A DNA stretch of 64,000 nucleotides from Acinetobacter lanii. Lineage in GTDB: Bacteria; Pseudomonadota; Gammaproteobacteria; Pseudomonadales; Moraxellaceae. The DNA lies in assembly GCF_011578285.1 (NCBI RefSeq), contig NZ_CP049916.1:1984001-2048000 (forward strand). Direction: 5' to 3'. The notes under the pieces are model-generated. The model ran no database searches. It was not told where the DNA came from and saw only the letters and a list, made by a program, of their open reading frames with translations. A program made the translations under genes and the position numbers. Of the stretch, positions 1 to 9,123 are shown piece after piece; within the stretch, counting starts at the first letter, position 1; every line of letters begins with the position of its first letter.

Positions 1-2267
1 GCACCAAAACTATGAATCAACCCTTTGACCGCATCTTCATTTTGCAAGAGTTCAGCAGCACGTTCATAGGCACGTTCTTTACGCAGCACTTGCTGATCAT
101 AAGGGGTTGCACCTGAAACATCTTGATACTGCACACTAAAACGCGTATTTGACCAATGCTTTTTCAGTTCTGCTTCAAGCGTATCTTGAAATTGGCTTAA
201 CAGGGTTTCATATTTCTGCGGAATATTGAAAATCGACTCACCATCAATCTGACCCGTCATTAAACCTTGCTGTGCCAACTCTTGCACTGCCGGAGACAAC
301 TCACTGTTACGGAACCAAAATTCCCATTTATCAATGCTCCATTCGCCTTCCAAGACCTGAGGGCTTAACTTCAAAATGTCTTGTGGCATCAAGCCATCAG
401 CCAATGTACCGTTTGGTTTTACAACTTCAGTCACCGTTGCCTGAGCTGCAAGCGCATTTAGACGTTGCATCACGTCATCTTGAACGGCTTCATTCATAGA
501 TTCATTACTAATAGCTGAATCTAAATTCGGCTGTAGTTCTGATGAAGTGATATTTGCAGTTTCATGTTCAGCTGATTCAGCTTGCTCAGGATTTAAGAAG
601 AAAATATCTTCAACCTCTGCAGTCGATTGAACTTCAGGCTGCGCTGCGGGTGCATCACCAAATAGACTCAAACTAGGTTCAGCATCGCTCAAGGGTGCGT
701 CATTTAAACCTACTTCAAACTGCGAATTTTGCTTAGGCTCAGATTGTGGCTCAGCTTGTGTTGCCTGATCAGAATATGAAACTTCATCATTTCGAGATGC
801 CGAACACTCCCCTGTAGGCACAGCAAGATCGGATTCTATTTCATCATCAAGAAAATCATCACTGCTTGGCTCATGCGTAGTGCGCTGTTGGCTACCCATC
901 GCAAATTCTTCATCCACATCACTAGCATCATCTGAACCAAATGCTGGATCTGCAAAGTGTGCATCACGATTGATTGTCGTGGTTGCAACAACACTAGGCG
1001 CATCTTGAGTTATATCTGCTGTGACAGTCGCAACTGAAACTACGCTTTGCTGTGCATCAAGTCTGTTGTGTTCAGAAGGAGTATCAACAGGGTTAAACTG
1101 TGAATCTATCGTGGCTGTAGATGCCGAAATCACCGCTTGTGGCGCTGATGCTGAGGCTTGATGCATCGCTACTTCATTGACCTGTAAAGGTCTGAATGCC
1201 AGTAACCGCAGTACGGTCATTTCAAAACCTTGCTCTTGGGTCACTGCCAATTGCAAATCTGCACGACCTTTACATGCAACTTGATAATACAACTGTAAAT
1301 CTTGCGCAGAAATAAGCGCAGACAACTGCATAATTTTGGCATTGATTTCGGCGCTATATTTCAAGCTTAAATCTGGCAAATATTGCAACAACGCCAACTC
1401 ATGCAACGTTGAAATAAACTGATCCAACACCAAAGACACATCTAAAGCTTGTTGTCTAAACTGCATCAATAATTGACTAACACGTTGTTGCTGGTTTTGA
1501 TGAATGGCGAGAATCAAATCAAAGATAATGGTCCGGTCAATCAAGCCCAACATTTCTTTGACATCTTGATGCTTGATCGCACCTTGACCATAGGCAATCG
1601 CTTGATCGGTGAGTGACAAGGCATCCCGCAATGAGCCTTGTGCAGATTCAGCAATTTGCCAAATCGCATCCTGCTCAGCAGTAATGTCTTCTTTGGATAA
1701 AATATCGGTCAAATGGCTGGTGATTTCATCGACCGCCAATGGACGTAGGGTAAATTGCAAACAGCGTGAAATGACGGTAATCGGCAATTTTTGTGGATCT
1801 GTGGTTGCAAATAAGAACTTCACATGCTCTGGTGGTTCTTCTAAAGTTTTCAGCAATGCATTAAAAGAATGCGTTGAAAGCATATGCACTTCATCGATTA
1901 AGTAGACCTTAAATCGACCTTGCGTCGGTGCATAAGGCACATTGTCTAAAAGCTCTCGGGTATCTTCTACTTTTGTTCGTGATGCCGCATCAATTTCAAT
2001 GAGATCGATAAATCGACCTTCATTCACCGCAGTACAGGTTGCACAAACTTCACACGGCGTAGAAGTAATTCCGGTTTCACAATTCAGGCATTTCGCTAAA
2101 ATACGGGCAATGGTGGTTTTCCCCACTCCACGTGTGCCGGTAAACAGATACGCATGATGTAATCGACCACGCTCTAAAGCGCTCGTTAATGCACGTGATA
2201 CATGGTTTTGACCAACGAGTTCAATAAAATTGCGTGGACGATATTTACGTGCAAGTACCTGATACAT
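1..2267 (-). CDS. dnaX: DNA polymerase III subunit gamma/tau, 3' end outside the window
   Basis: Clamp-loader ATPase of the replicative polymerase. The frame is open from the ATG at 2267 to the left edge (about 755 residues), so the C-terminus is missing. Seen: Walker A GTRGVGKT at residues 44-51, zinc-module cysteines C63, C72, C75 and C78, Walker B with DEVH at 125-128, and the SRC arginine-finger motif at 167-169. After the three AAA+ domains comes a long linker (roughly residues 380-610) rich in S, D, E, A and Q, then a folded segment resembling the polymerase-binding tau domain. The start has a good Shine-Dalgarno (AAGGGAG, 6 nt upstream). I saw no A-AAA-AAG slippery heptamer of the E. 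coli type, so a programmed gamma product is not supported by eye. The 2268-2499 region upstream holds its promoter and no convincing gene. Confidence 0.97.
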   Translation of the reverse strand, partial: MYQVLARKYRPRNFIELVGQNHVSRALTSALERGRLHHAYLFTGTRGVGKTTIARILAKCLNCETGITSTPCEVCATCTAVNEGRFIDLIEIDAASRTKVEDTRELLDNVPYAPTQGRFKVYLIDEVHMLSTHSFNALLKTLEEPPEHVKFLFATTDPQKLPITVISRCLQFTLRPLAVDEITSHLTDILSKEDITAEQDAIWQIAESAQGSLRDALSLTDQAIAYGQGAIKHQDVKEMLGLIDRTIIFDLILAIHQNQQQRVSQLLMQFRQQALDVSLVLDQFISTLHELALLQYLPDLSLKYSAEINAKIMQLSALISAQDLQLYYQVACKGRADLQLAVTQEQGFEMTVLRLLAFRPLQVNEVAMHQASASAPQAVISASTATIDSQFNPVDTPSEHNRLDAQQSVVSVATVTADITQDAPSVVATTTINRDAHFADPAFGSDDASDVDEEFAMGSQQRTTHEPSSDDFLDDEIESDLAVPTGECSASRNDEVSYSDQATQAEPQSEPKQNSQFEVGLNDAPLSDAEPSLSLFGDAPAAQPEVQSTAEVEDIFFLNPEQAESAEHETANITSSELQPNLDSAISNESMNEAVQDDVMQRLNALAAQATVTEVVKPNGTLADGLMPQDILKLSPQVLEGEWSIDKWEFWFRNSELSPAVQELAQQGLMTGQIDGESIFNIPQKYETLLSQFQDTLEAELKKHWSNTRFSVQYQDVSGATPYDQQVLRKERAYERAAELLQNEDAVKGLIHSFG

Positions 2268-2499
2268 GAATGCTCCCTTTTTACAGGCTTAAGCATACTG
2301 TTTTTTTAATCAAGAGTGAATGAAGATTGCAAATTCTCTTGCAAACTGTTGAATAGAAAACCAAGTCTTGTATGTTTAAGCCTGATCTCTTTTCATAAAC
2401 GAGATAAACGCATATTTTATCCGCATATTCTGAAGTAGATCTGAGATCCCCCACCCAAAATATTTTGTCCAAAATATGCTTACTAATCTATAACCAGAT

Positions 2500-3774
2500 C
2501 TAAAACCAGCCTTTATGCCCTTTCAATACCGCATCCGCACAGCGCAAGGTTTCTTGAGTCAGCCCCCACAAACGATAATCTCCAGTAATCGAAGCAGCAG
2601 TAAAATTATGCGTATAAGCGAAACTCAATTCACGCTCAGGATCACACCACGCACCAGAGCCGTTATAGCCAATATGCCCAAAGCCTTGTTTGGCGCGCTT
2701 GCCCATACTTAGTACACGGTGATAACCCAAACGCCATTTCATTGGAATCGGCATGACACGATCACGTTGATTGTTTTGAATCGTTGCAAGTGTTTTAAAT
2801 GTTTCAGCATCAATCAAGCTTTGACCCTGCCACTCACCACGATTTGCCAACATGGCATACACTTTTGCCAAACTCCTTGCCGTAAATGCACCATTGGCAG
2901 CGGGAATGATCGCTTGAATTGAAGCATCATCAAAAAAACTGAACTCACGCATGCGCTTGGGCACCATGGCATCTAAAAAGTCTTGCGGATCCTGCCCTGA
3001 CCACTCAATCAATTTTTCTGAAAAATTAAATTTAGGCTGTTTGGTTTTTTTAGCTGGGGGTTTATTATCTGGGGTGTTATTCGGTTGATGATCCACCTGA
3101 GGCTTTGGCAATGGTTTGGCTACACGAGCCAATTCAGACTGCGGTACACCAAAGTATGCACCATCCAATTCAAGTGGCTCTACCAAATACTGTTGCATCA
3201 ACTCTGTTAAAGATTTCTGACTCGCTTTTTCTAAAACTCCACCGACCAACCACCCGAAAGTCAGCGCTTGATAGGCATTCTCTTGACCGATATTAAATCG
3301 CGGTTGTGCATTTTCCATAACCTTGAGCATATGTTGCCAATCAGCCATTTCAGCGGCTTTGCTGATGATATTTCGAATATCAAATAAACCACTTTGATGA
3401 CTCAAAACATGTCTTAAGGTCATTTTGTCTTTGCCATTTTGCGCAAATTCAGGCCAATAGTCAGCAATCGGCTGATCATAGTCAAGCATCCCTTGACTGA
3501 CCAAGATATGCGCCAATGTGGCAAGCACACCTTTACCTGTGGAATAACAAATTGAGAGCGTGTCTTGCGCCCAAAGTTCAGTATTTGATTTTTGCCCTGT
3601 GTAAATATCTGCAACTTTCTCACCACGAAAATAGACCACCAAGGCAGCCCCACCCAAGTGACTGCGTTGATCTTGCAGTCGACTAAATTGTTTTGCGAGA
3701 TCGATAAATCGAGGATCAACCTCACCCATGTAATTCTGAGTGTTCGCAAAAAGCACTTTTGCAATTGAATTCAT
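2500..3774 (-). CDS. Serine hydrolase / esterase of the class C beta-lactamase-like family
   Basis: A 424-residue penicillin-binding-like serine hydrolase (EstB/class C fold family), most likely an esterase rather than a beta-lactamase. Seen: the nucleophile motif S-T-G-K (S78, K81), a SHQSGL motif near 125-130 where the family usually has HTSGL, a Tyr-centred motif around Y168, and a C-terminal GHIGYNGSG that resembles the third catalytic box. No signal peptide is obvious, so a cytoplasmic enzyme is inferred. A proline- and lysine-rich insertion at about residues 217-250 (PKPQVDHQPNN..., PPAKKTKQP) breaks the fold and looks like a flexible loop. The gene stands alone between dnaX and a terminator at 3881-3913. 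Substrate is unknown. Confidence 0.85.
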   Translation of the reverse strand: MNSIAKVLFANTQNYMGEVDPRFIDLAKQFSRLQDQRSHLGGAALVVYFRGEKVADIYTGQKSNTELWAQDTLSICYSTGKGVLATLAHILVSQGMLDYDQPIADYWPEFAQNGKDKMTLRHVLSHQSGLFDIRNIISKAAEMADWQHMLKVMENAQPRFNIGQENAYQALTFGWLVGGVLEKASQKSLTELMQQYLVEPLELDGAYFGVPQSELARVAKPLPKPQVDHQPNNTPDNKPPAKKTKQPKFNFSEKLIEWSGQDPQDFLDAMVPKRMREFSFFDDASIQAIIPAANGAFTARSLAKVYAMLANRGEWQGQSLIDAETFKTLATIQNNQRDRVMPIPMKWRLGYHRVLSMGKRAKQGFGHIGYNGSGAWCDPERELSFAYTHNFTAASITGDYRLWGLTQETLRCADAVLKGHKGWF

Positions 3775-3880
3775 GCTACATCCTTATATTTTATTGTTTT
3801 TTCCATACACATGCTGTGCGCACAGCATTTATTTGATTGTGAGATTTATACAACTAAAAATCACTGATGAAAATGCTCAT

Positions 3881-3913
3881 AAAAAAGCCCAAATACATGA
3901 TTTGGGCTTTTTT
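3881..3913 (-). terminator. Rho-independent terminator of the MaoC gene
   Basis: Perfect inverted repeat AAAAAAGCCCAAA / TTTGGGCTTTTTT around a 7-nt loop, 3 nt beyond the MaoC stop codon. The T-tract works for minus-strand transcripts arriving from 3916; the symmetrical A-tract would also serve plus-strand transcripts. Confidence 0.9.
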
Positions 3914-3915
3914 GA

Positions 3916-4770
3916 TTATAAGCTTGTGATGATTCCGCTCACATGCGGTTTTTGTGATTTTTGATTTCGAATCAAGAGATGTGTTGTGCCCTTATCTTCA
4001 GCAGTCAAAAACTCAACTTTGGATGGCAAAAACATCGGCAACTTGAAATAGACATCAGCATCATACGCCTCTGGCAAATTTAAACTTGCCAATGCGCGGG
4101 CTTTACTCCACATGCCATGTGCAATGGCTTGTTTAAAACCAAAGGCTTTTGCGGTCAAGGCATGAATATGAATTAAGTTAAAATCACCCGATGACATGGC
4201 ATATCGGCGACCTGTATTTTCAGCCACATCCCACACTGCTTTTGATTCAAAATTAGGGATTGCTTCTTCTTTCGGTTTTGCCACTGGTGCAGCATCCGTT
4301 TTTTGACGTGAAAGATAGGTGGTTAGCCCTTCCATCACCACTTCACCTGCGACCTTAACCGTGGTTAAGAAATCAAATTGTAAGCCTTTGTCATGCGGTT
4401 TCAAATCACCAAATTTACAGGCAATGCTTAAATTTTCATTCACGGCAATTTTACGATGTTGTCTCACTTGGTTACGGATATGCACCAAACCCAATAAAGC
4501 AAATGGAAATGCTTCAGTGGTCATCATATGCATTTGCAAACTTTGCGAAATCACTGCCAAATAAGTTGCAGGAATAGAACCGTTGTTTTGATAGCCACAA
4601 ATTTCGTTGTATTTTTTTAAATGTTCTTGATCAACCTTAAATGAATCCACCACATATTCAACTTGTGGCAGAACCTTTTCACCTTTTGGTTTTTTAAAAA
4701 TCAAACCTTGGATGACTTTTGGATACGCCAAATACGGTTTTGGCAGTTGACTAAAATGGCGAGTATTCAT
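3916..4770 (-). CDS. MaoC-type (R)-3-hydroxyacyl-thioester dehydratase
   Basis: A 284-residue double-hotdog enzyme that should hydrate/dehydrate (R)-3-hydroxyacyl-CoA or -ACP. The C-terminal half holds the hydratase-2 motif: SGDFNLIHIHALTAKAFGF around residues 194-212, with the catalytic Asp and His of the family signature S-G-D-x-N-x-x-H; the usual Pro after Asn is Leu here. This is followed by the typical IAHGMWSKA segment. The N-terminal half is a degenerate hotdog without that motif. It lies downstream of the FabG4-like gene on the same strand, separated by a 140-bp inverted repeat region. The neighbourhood (ketoreductase, thiolase) suggests a fatty-acyl cycle; by gene order it corresponds to mycobacterial HtdX. 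No strong alternative. Confidence 0.85.
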   Translation of the reverse strand: MNTRHFSQLPKPYLAYPKVIQGLIFKKPKGEKVLPQVEYVVDSFKVDQEHLKKYNEICGYQNNGSIPATYLAVISQSLQMHMMTTEAFPFALLGLVHIRNQVRQHRKIAVNENLSIACKFGDLKPHDKGLQFDFLTTVKVAGEVVMEGLTTYLSRQKTDAAPVAKPKEEAIPNFESKAVWDVAENTGRRYAMSSGDFNLIHIHALTAKAFGFKQAIAHGMWSKARALASLNLPEAYDADVYFKLPMFLPSKVEFLTAEDKGTTHLLIRNQKSQKPHVSGIITSL

Positions 4771-4813
4771 ACTGAACCTTTGGAATTTTCTTTATTTATG
4801 AGTAAATGGAGTT

Positions 4814-4899
4814 CTCTCTCGCTTTGGGAGAGAGCTAGAGAGGGTTAATAATATTTCCCTCTAATTTCCCTCTCCTAAGTCCTCTCCCAAAGGGAGAGG
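4814..4899. repeat. Long imperfect inverted repeat between the MaoC and FabG4 genes
   Basis: Two arms of about 31-32 bp (4814-4844 and 4868-4899) are near-reverse complements, both built on a CTCTC...TTTGGGAGAG core, with a central 23 bp containing TTAATAATATTT. The whole would form a long hairpin in RNA. The composition (CCCTCTCC, CTCTCCCAAAGGGAGAGG) resembles dispersed intergenic repeats seen in many bacterial genomes. It fills almost all of the 140 bp between the two genes, so it may tune MaoC expression relative to FabG4. There is no long T-tract, so it is not a standard terminator. Confidence 0.75.
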
Positions 4900-4910
4900 A
4901 GTTTAATAGA

Positions 4911-6302
4911 TTAAGCCCCGAGCAGACTCTGACCGCAGACACGAACCACATTACCATTTAAGCCTGTAGACGCAGTCGATGCAAATAATGCAATGGTTTC
5001 TGCCACATCCACAGGTTGACCGCCTTGACTCATCGAGTTCATACGGCGTCCCGCTTCACGAATCGCAAATGGAATGGCTGCTGTCATTTGCGTTTCAATA
5101 AAACCGGGTGCCACCGCATTAATGGTAATGCCTTTTTGCAGTAATGGCGCAGTAAATTTCACCACACCAATCACACCTGCTTTCGATGCAGCATAGTTGG
5201 TTTGTCCCAAGTTACCCGCAATCCCTGAAATAGAGGACACACAGACAATACGACCATTTTCATTGATGCCCGCATGTTCAAGCAAGTAATCATTGACACG
5301 CTCAATGGCAGATAAGTTAATGTTAATCACCAAATCCCACAGCTCAGGCTTCATATTTGCCAAAGTTTTGTCACGGGTAATGCCTGCATTGTGAATGATG
5401 ATGTCTACCCCCCCTTTTTGTGCTGCAGCAGCTTTGATTTTTTCACCTGCATCGGCAGCTGTGATATCAATTGCGAGTGTAGAACCGCCAATAGCACTTG
5501 CCACACGATCAAGATCCGCTTGCTGTTGTGGTACATCTAGACAAATCACATGCGCACCATCACGCGATAGTACATGCGCAATTGCTTCACCAATCCCGCG
5601 ACTCGCACCCGTCACCACAGCTGTTTTACCTGCAAGCGGTTTCGCCCAATCCACATCCACCACATTGGCTTTAGCAACACGAATCACTTGACCCGATACA
5701 TAAGCAGAACGTGGAGAAAGCACAAAGCGTAAAGTGGATTCAATGTTTTGACCTGCATCCTTGTCGACATAGACCAACTGAGCCGCGATGCCCTTTTTAA
5801 ATTCTTTACCAACAGACTTTACAAAACCCTCAAGCGCACGTTGCGCAATCGCTTGCTTAATGGTCGGTGCTTGCTCAGGCGTTAAACCCACCACAATCAC
5901 ACGACCCGAACTTTGAATTTGGCGTGCAATTGGATTAAAGAAGGCATGCAACTCACTTAATTGTTCTGAGTTTTGAATACCAGATGCATCAAACACCACT
6001 GCTTTGAATTTGGACTCTTTATCGCCATCATTGAACGCACTAACACTCAAACCCACTTTAGCAGCCGCTTGCTGAAGCGCTGAATTATTGCCTGCATAGG
6101 TATTGGCATGAATGTTACTGAGCACTTGTGCAATATCACCTGTCAGCACGCTATTCGGCGCAGCACCAAACAAAACCGCACCTTGAATCACAGGCGTTGC
6201 AGATTGAAAACGGTCTAATTCTAATGGCGATGGCAAACCTAAATTTTTAATGACAAATTTACCAATTGGAGATTTTGAAAAAGCTTGATATTGGTCAGTC
6301 AT
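4911..6302 (-). CDS. fabG: High-molecular-weight 3-oxoacyl-(ACP/CoA) reductase, FabG4 type
   Basis: NAD(P)H-dependent reduction of 3-oxoacyl thioesters to (R)-3-hydroxy products. At 463 residues it is nearly twice the usual FabG length (about 245): residues 1-220 form an extra N-terminal domain without a nucleotide-binding signature, and the SDR domain follows. Seen in the SDR part: cofactor motif TGASRGIG at 231-238, NAG at 305-307, and the catalytic set N330, S357, Y370, K374 (YAASK at 370-374). The two-domain layout matches mycobacterial FabG4. It is divergent from the thiolase gene (238 bp apart) and upstream of the MaoC gene on the same strand, so it probably supplies that dehydratase. 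The start ATG at 6302 was kept because the N-terminal domain is intact from there. Confidence 0.92.
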   Translation of the reverse strand: MTDQYQAFSKSPIGKFVIKNLGLPSPLELDRFQSATPVIQGAVLFGAAPNSVLTGDIAQVLSNIHANTYAGNNSALQQAAAKVGLSVSAFNDGDKESKFKAVVFDASGIQNSEQLSELHAFFNPIARQIQSSGRVIVVGLTPEQAPTIKQAIAQRALEGFVKSVGKEFKKGIAAQLVYVDKDAGQNIESTLRFVLSPRSAYVSGQVIRVAKANVVDVDWAKPLAGKTAVVTGASRGIGEAIAHVLSRDGAHVICLDVPQQQADLDRVASAIGGSTLAIDITAADAGEKIKAAAAQKGGVDIIIHNAGITRDKTLANMKPELWDLVININLSAIERVNDYLLEHAGINENGRIVCVSSISGIAGNLGQTNYAASKAGVIGVVKFTAPLLQKGITINAVAPGFIETQMTAAIPFAIREAGRRMNSMSQGGQPVDVAETIALFASTASTGLNGNVVRVCGQSLLGA

Positions 6303-6540
6303 GAATGTGATCTCTCGACAAAATAAATGTTAGTGGACCTAAGTGATCTATGAACTTCAGTGTAATCTCAGATACTTATAATGTAATTGATCCATCTGTT
6401 TCAGATAAATAATACTTGAGTTAATCTATGTATGTCTTGACCTGAACGCACTCTTAAATGTCATTATAGTCAATACGACCTGTTTTTGAATGTGTTAATG
6501 TTAGCAGCAAGAATATCGTCCACATGCTTGGAAAAGCCTT

Positions 6541-8067
6541 ATGAGCAAAACAACTCAAGAAAATCCAACAGTCGAGAATTCTGCGAAAGAAACTGTGTCA
6601 AATACATCAAAGACTCGTGCAAAAACGAGTAAAAGTACCGAAGCAGTTTCTGCCGTCGCAAATACTCCTAAAACGTCGCGTACACGTTCTGCAGCTTCAC
6701 GCAATAAAAGTACCACTCAAAATACAAAAACAGCTGATACAAAAGCTCAAACACTTACTCAAACTTCCGATGCTCAGGATCAAATTATGAGTCAAAATAC
6801 CGTTCGCCGTGTTGCTATTATTGGGGGAAATCGTATTCCCTTTGCTCGTTCTAATGGTGCTTACTTTAAAGCGACCAACTCAGATATGCTCACTGCAGCA
6901 TTAAATGGTTTAGTTGAACGTTTTAATCTACAAGGTCAACGTTTAGGTGAAGTGGTTGCAGGTGCAGTTTTAAAACATAGCCGTGACTTCAACATGACCC
7001 GTGAATGTGTATTGGACACCGAGCTTGCACCTGAAACGCCAGCATACGACATTCAACAAGCCTGTGGTACAGGTTTACAAGCGGCTTTTGCTGTTGCCAA
7101 TAAAATTGCGTTGGGTCAAATTGAAGTCGGCATCGCAGGGGGTGTTGACACTACATCTGATGCCCCAATCGCATTCGGTGATGGTTTACGTAAAGCTTTG
7201 CTTGAACTCAACATTGCTAAAACAGCGAAAGACCGTTTAAAAGCACTGACTAAAATCAACGTCAAAGATCTACTTGATGCACCAAAAAATGGTGAACCAC
7301 GTACAGGTTTATCGATGGGTGATCACCAAGCGATTACCACGCTTGAATGGGGCATTTCACGTGAGGCACAGGATGAACTTGCTGCATCTTCACATCAAAA
7401 AATGGCCAAAGCCTACGAAGAAGGTTTCTTTGATGACTTGATCACACCATTTTTAGGTTTAGAACGTGACAATAATTTACGTGCTGATTCGACTGTAGAA
7501 AAATTGGCGAAGTTAAAACCTGCCTTTGGTAAAGGCGATGCACGCACCATGACAGCGGGTAACTCTACCCCACTGACCGATGGTGCTTCTGTTGTATTGC
7601 TCGCTTCAGAAGAATGGGCAAAAGCCAATGGTCATGAAGTACTGGCTTATTTAAGTTTCTCTGAAACTGCTGCAGTCGATTTTATTGGTAAGAAAGAAGG
7701 TCTATTGATGGCACCGGCGTATGCTGTGCCACGTATGCTTGATCGTGCAGGTTTAAAACTTCAAGACTTCGACTACTACGAAATTCATGAAGCCTTTGCT
7801 TCACAAGTGCTCTCGACTTTAAAAGCATGGGAAGATCCAAAATTCTGTAAAGAGCGTTTAGGTCTAGATGCTCCACTCGGTTCAATCGATCGATCTAAAC
7901 TGAATGTTAAAGGTTCATCTTTGGCTGCGGGTCATCCATTTGCAGCAACAGGCGGTCGTATTATTGCGACTGCAGCAAAACTGTTAAATCAAAAAGGTTC
8001 AGGTCGCGTACTGGTTTCGATTTGTGCTGCGGGTGGTCAAGGGGTAACGGCGATTATTGAAAAATAA
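6541..8067 (+). CDS. fadI: Acetyl-CoA C-acyltransferase (thiolase, FadI/FadA2-like) with a possible N-terminal extension
   Basis: Thiolase that condenses or cleaves 3-oxoacyl-CoA. In the 508-residue reading the nucleophile is C175 (QQACGTGLQ), the catalytic His and Cys are H465 (AAGHPFAATGG) and C495 (CAAGGQG), and the NEAF-like box reads EIHEAF with H416. Residues 1-82 are a low-complexity stretch rich in S, T, K, N and A with no thiolase counterpart. The internal ATG at 6787 (residue 83, MSQNTVRRVAIIGG) begins where normal thiolases begin and has an AGGA Shine-Dalgarno at 6776-6779, whereas the ATG at 6541 has only a weak GGA. The real product may therefore be 426 residues. It is divergent from the FabG4 gene; both may share the control region 6303-6540. 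A terminator follows at 8082-8110. Confidence 0.9.
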   Translation: MSKTTQENPTVENSAKETVSNTSKTRAKTSKSTEAVSAVANTPKTSRTRSAASRNKSTTQNTKTADTKAQTLTQTSDAQDQIMSQNTVRRVAIIGGNRIPFARSNGAYFKATNSDMLTAALNGLVERFNLQGQRLGEVVAGAVLKHSRDFNMTRECVLDTELAPETPAYDIQQACGTGLQAAFAVANKIALGQIEVGIAGGVDTTSDAPIAFGDGLRKALLELNIAKTAKDRLKALTKINVKDLLDAPKNGEPRTGLSMGDHQAITTLEWGISREAQDELAASSHQKMAKAYEEGFFDDLITPFLGLERDNNLRADSTVEKLAKLKPAFGKGDARTMTAGNSTPLTDGASVVLLASEEWAKANGHEVLAYLSFSETAAVDFIGKKEGLLMAPAYAVPRMLDRAGLKLQDFDYYEIHEAFASQVLSTLKAWEDPKFCKERLGLDAPLGSIDRSKLNVKGSSLAAGHPFAATGGRIIATAAKLLNQKGSGRVLVSICAAGGQGVTAIIEK

Positions 8068-8081
8068 TCGAATCCACCCAT

Positions 8082-8110
8082 AAAAAAGCACCGATTCAGG
8101 TGCTTTTTTT
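8082..8110 (+). terminator. Rho-independent terminator of the thiolase gene
   Basis: AAAAAAGCACC, 6-nt loop, GGTGCTTTTTTT, starting 15 nt after the thiolase stop codon. Confidence 0.92.
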
Positions 8111-8188
8111 ATTTTCAGACTTACGGTTCATCATGGCATACAACGAGGTTCAACATTTGCACCAAACCATGCCCACTTTGATGTATCA

Positions 8189-8908
8189 CTACAGTGCAAA
8201 TAATTTCAAAAGAATCACCGCACCCAATGACAGTACTGCATTATTTAGCATATGAATCAATAAAACATGCCAAATATTACGCGTCCATAGGTAGACCACA
8301 TTCAAAAACAGTCCTGCCACCATAAAGCTAACAGTAGCGATCAAATGGCCATCAAAATTATGATAATGAATCAAACCAAACAATATGGAATTTAACAACA
8401 CCAAAATTATTCTTATACCAATTTTGGGGACAAACAACTTGTGCAATAAGGTATAGCGAAACACGATGTCTTCAATCAGTGCTGTAAAAATAGGACCCAG
8501 TGAAATGAACAGCAATGGAATAAATGCAATCGTTTGAGGATCGATAGGTGCTTCCTCTATTGGATTCACCGAATGATGCATAGGTAAAAAAGCGCGTGTG
8601 ATGCTGATTAAGCCTTGCAAAACAATAGCGCCTACAATCACCAACAACCAAGACTTTAAGCTTGCCCGATTAAAATACTGCCAATGCCGAATTAACATCT
8701 CTTTATAGAGATAACACAGTACTAAGAATAAGCCACCGCGAAAGATACTATCTACGAGTGCAATCTGCGTTGCCTGACTGAAGAGCAGACTCGCCAACCA
8801 CCCATTCAGCATGATCAAAGGACTTAGTAACAATACAAAGGTGTCTCGATATTGCCATTGTATCTGTTGAGGAAAAGCTTCAGCATGTACGACTTTAAAG
8901 TTACTCAT
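8189..8908 (-). CDS. CPBP-family intramembrane metalloprotease-like protein
   Basis: Membrane protein with about six to eight hydrophobic helices and the CPBP/Abi (Rce1-like) motifs: an ED-x3-R box (IEDIVFRYTLLHK, where EE-x3-R is usual), an F-x3-H box (FGLIHYHNF) and an H-x3-N box (IHMLNNAV). Family members are glutamate-type intramembrane endopeptidases linked to prenylated-protein processing or bacteriocin immunity; the role here is unknown. I chose the ATG at 8908 (MSNFKVVHAEAF, 239 residues). The frame is open up to a GTG at 9037, but that extension would translate through a strong hairpin at 8961-8988. Neither start has a clear Shine-Dalgarno. Confidence 0.75.
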   Translation of the reverse strand: MSNFKVVHAEAFPQQIQWQYRDTFVLLLSPLIMLNGWLASLLFSQATQIALVDSIFRGGLFLVLCYLYKEMLIRHWQYFNRASLKSWLLVIVGAIVLQGLISITRAFLPMHHSVNPIEEAPIDPQTIAFIPLLFISLGPIFTALIEDIVFRYTLLHKLFVPKIGIRIILVLLNSILFGLIHYHNFDGHLIATVSFMVAGLFLNVVYLWTRNIWHVLLIHMLNNAVLSLGAVILLKLFAL

Positions 8909-8960
8909 ATTTTTGATTATTCTATTATCACTATGGATTACATATAAATATGGATTAAAT

Positions 8961-8988
8961 AAAGGGATGCCATTAAGCGCATCCCTTT
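8961..8988 (-). terminator. Hairpin downstream of aceI, in the CPBP leader
   Basis: AAAGGGATGC, 8-nt loop, GCATCCCTTT: a perfect 10-bp stem. On the minus strand it is followed by TTTATTTAATCC, a weak T-tract. It lies 136 bp past the aceI stop and 53 bp before the preferred CPBP start, so it could end aceI transcripts or act as an attenuator in the CPBP leader. Confidence 0.5.
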
Positions 8989-9123
8989 TATTGGTATTTT
9001 TTTGGATCAACATTTGTTTCAAAAAATTTTGATCCACAATATTTTTTTAACTAGACCGATGAAATGAAAGTCTAGATGAACATCTCAGATTAGATCTATT
9101 CGATGCTTGAAAAAGTCGCTGAG

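Noticed and set aside
1..2267. Programmed frameshift in dnaX
   Set aside because: No slippery A-AAA-AAG heptamer was found by eye in the linker region; the 3' part of the gene is outside the window.
2281..2472. 63-codon minus-strand ORF upstream of dnaX
   Set aside because: No Shine-Dalgarno, no recognisable motif, mixed composition; it lies in the dnaX promoter region.
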